This document shows positions 62,927 through 64,000 of a stretch of 64,000 nucleotides of DNA, piece by piece (positions within the stretch are counted from its first letter, which is position 1; each line of letters opens with the position of its first letter). This DNA is from Pseudomonas benzenivorans (GTDB taxonomy: Bacteria > Pseudomonadota > Gammaproteobacteria > Pseudomonadales > Pseudomonadaceae), in the NCBI RefSeq assembly GCF_033547155.1, contig NZ_CP137892.1, positions 3,224,001 to 3,288,000 on the forward strand. The letters are read 5' to 3'. Made by a program: the position numbers and the translations under genes. Below the pieces are notes generated by a model, which did no database searches, was not told the DNA's origin, and saw only the letters and a list, made by a program, of their open reading frames with translations.

Positions 62927-64000
62927 TCAGTCGGCCAGCTTGCGCGCCATGGTGGCGCAGTACCAGTCGTCGAACTGGCACACGCCGTTCTCGGCGATGG
63001 AGGAGTAGGGCCCCGGCTCGTAGGCCGGCGAGCTGACCCCGGCCTGGGTGCCCTCGACCAGGCGACGGTCCTGGTCGTTGGTGGCCAGCCATACCCGGGT
63101 CAGGGTCTCCAGGTCGTAGTCGAGGCCTTCCTGGGCGTCCTTGGGCACCAGCCACTTGGTGGTCACCAGGGTCTCGTTGGGCCCCTGGGGCAGCACGCGG
63201 AAGCTCAGGGCGTGGTCGCCGAGGAAGTGGTTCCAGGTCGAGGGGTAGTTGAAGTACAGCAGCGCGCCGATGTTCTCCACCCCGCTGGTGTCCAGGCGGC
63301 GGGCCACCGCCGGCTTGCCGTTCATGGTGTAGCTGACGGCGCCGGCCGACAGGGGGATGCGGGTCATGCGGAACTGGCCGTGCTCGTCCATCACCAGGCG
63401 GCTGGGCAGGCCGGCCGCCTCGCAGCGGTTCCAGTGCTCGACCAGCTCGGGGTCTTCCTCACCGCCGACCCCGGCCACCGAGAGGTTCTCGACGAAGGAG
63501 TTCATCAGCTCGGGGTGGGTGCCGTCGCAGTGGAAGCACTCGCGGTTGTTCTCGAACACCAGCTTCCAGTTGCCCTTCTCCACCAGGTTGGATTCGAAGG
63601 CCACCTTGCAGTCGTCCAGGTTGTGCGGGGCGATGAAGGGCGAGACGGCGGCGCGGAACGTCTCGAAGTCCGGCGCCTGCTCGGCCACGCACACATAGAT
63701 GTAGCTGTTGACCACCTCGCAGTGGGCCGGCTTGAGGCCGTAGTCGGCGTTGTTGAAGTCCACGCCCATGTTGCCGGCGAACAGCAGCTTGCCGTCCAGG
63801 TCGAAGGTCCACTTGTGATAGGGACAGACCAGCTTGGCGACCTTGCCGCTGGCCTCGGTGCACACCTTGGAGCCGCGGTGGCGGCAGGCGTTGTGCAGCG
63901 CGCGGATCTGTCCGTCGCCGCCGCGCACCACCGCCACCGGGTAGTCGCCGATCTGCAGGGTCAGGTACTGGCCCGGCTTCTCCAGCTCGAAGGTATGGCC
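62927..64000 (-). CDS. Rieske non-haem iron demethylase alpha subunit (GbcA / stachydrine demethylase type), N-terminus outside window
   Basis: Reading continues to the right edge (LEKPGQYLTLQIGDYPVAVVRG), so about the first 50-60 residues are missing. The Rieske cluster motifs are ACRHRGSKV and CPYHKWTF. The mononuclear iron region NNRECFHCDGTHPELMNSF has the 2-His motif. The C-terminal block TWNHFLGDHALSFRVLPQGPNETLVTTKWLV resembles GbcA, the glycine betaine monooxygenase, and related stachydrine demethylases. The electron-transfer subunit (GbcB-like) is not in the window. Confidence 0.85.
   Translation of the reverse strand, partial: GHTFELEKPGQYLTLQIGDYPVAVVRGGDGQIRALHNACRHRGSKVCTEASGKVAKLVCPYHKWTFDLDGKLLFAGNMGVDFNNADYGLKPAHCEVVNSYIYVCVAEQAPDFETFRAAVSPFIAPHNLDDCKVAFESNLVEKGNWKLVFENNRECFHCDGTHPELMNSFVENLSVAGVGGEEDPELVEHWNRCEAAGLPSRLVMDEHGQFRMTRIPLSAGAVSYTMNGKPAVARRLDTSGVENIGALLYFNYPSTWNHFLGDHALSFRVLPQGPNETLVTTKWLVPKDAQEGLDYDLETLTRVWLATNDQDRRLVEGTQAGVSSPAYEPGPYSSIAENGVCQFDDWYCATMARKLAD

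Overview
The window is GC-rich DNA from a gammaproteobacterium, almost certainly a Pseudomonas of the group that carries chromosomal integrons. The backbone order frr-pyrH-tsf-rpsB / map-glnD-dapC-dapD-csdA-csdE / tcdA / dapE-rlmA / ABC transporter / plsB / mexK-mexJ / mexL / rsmJ is, from general knowledge, the order of this part of Pseudomonas chromosomes. No rRNA, tRNA or CRISPR array was seen.

Region 1 (1-19.2 kb) is housekeeping: translation factors, methionine aminopeptidase, the PII uridylyltransferase GlnD, three lysine/diaminopimelate genes (dapC, dapD, dapE), a cysteine desulfurase pair, a tRNA t6A dehydratase, the 23S rRNA methyltransferase RlmA, a cold-shock protein and a GldG-type ABC exporter.

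Region 2 (19.3-26.0 kb) is a decayed chromosomal integron inserted between the ABC transporter and plsB. The integrase gene is broken three times (a one-base loss in a G run, a 140-bp MITE-like insertion with a 4-bp target duplication, and a net loss of about 10 bases that removes a catalytic His). Three AT-rich cassettes follow, encoding a four-TM protein, a DUF4917/SIR2-like protein and a cold-shock-domain/membrane/zinc-ribbon protein. The attC of every cassette has been hit by the same IS110-family (IS1111-attC type) element in the same orientation: two complete copies and one 288-bp remnant. The remnant has lost the transposase but keeps the whole non-coding end that in this group encodes the bridge (seeker) RNA. 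This is the most interesting part of the window.

Region 3 (26.0-41.4 kb) contains plsB, an amidoligase/GATase pair, a DUF4197 protein, RidA with a D-serine dehydratase and a LysR regulator, the MexJK efflux pump with its repressor MexL, rsmJ, a short hypothetical protein and a GlxA/AraC-type regulator.

Region 4 (41.4-47.8 kb) contains a 1469-residue DUF5801-repeat surface or secreted protein with three in-phase 546-bp tandem repeats. Next to it lies a LuxR-type regulator whose receiver domain has lost its phospho-acceptor and other key residues.

Region 5 (47.8-58.7 kb and 61.9-64.0 kb) is aimed at quaternary and methylated amines. One six-gene operon encodes a ProVWX betaine-type ABC importer, an MmgE/PrpD protein and two SDR dehydrogenases. 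Near it are a pyrroline-5-carboxylate reductase homologue, a TetR regulator, a flavin/Fe-S N-methyl demethylase (DgcA / N-methylproline demethylase type), a DMT exporter and, running off the right edge, a GbcA-like Rieske demethylase. A route from a proline-betaine-like substrate to proline is a reasonable hypothesis. Between them, at 59.7-61.9 kb, an AT-rich islet of three unknown genes shows features of orphan integron cassettes.
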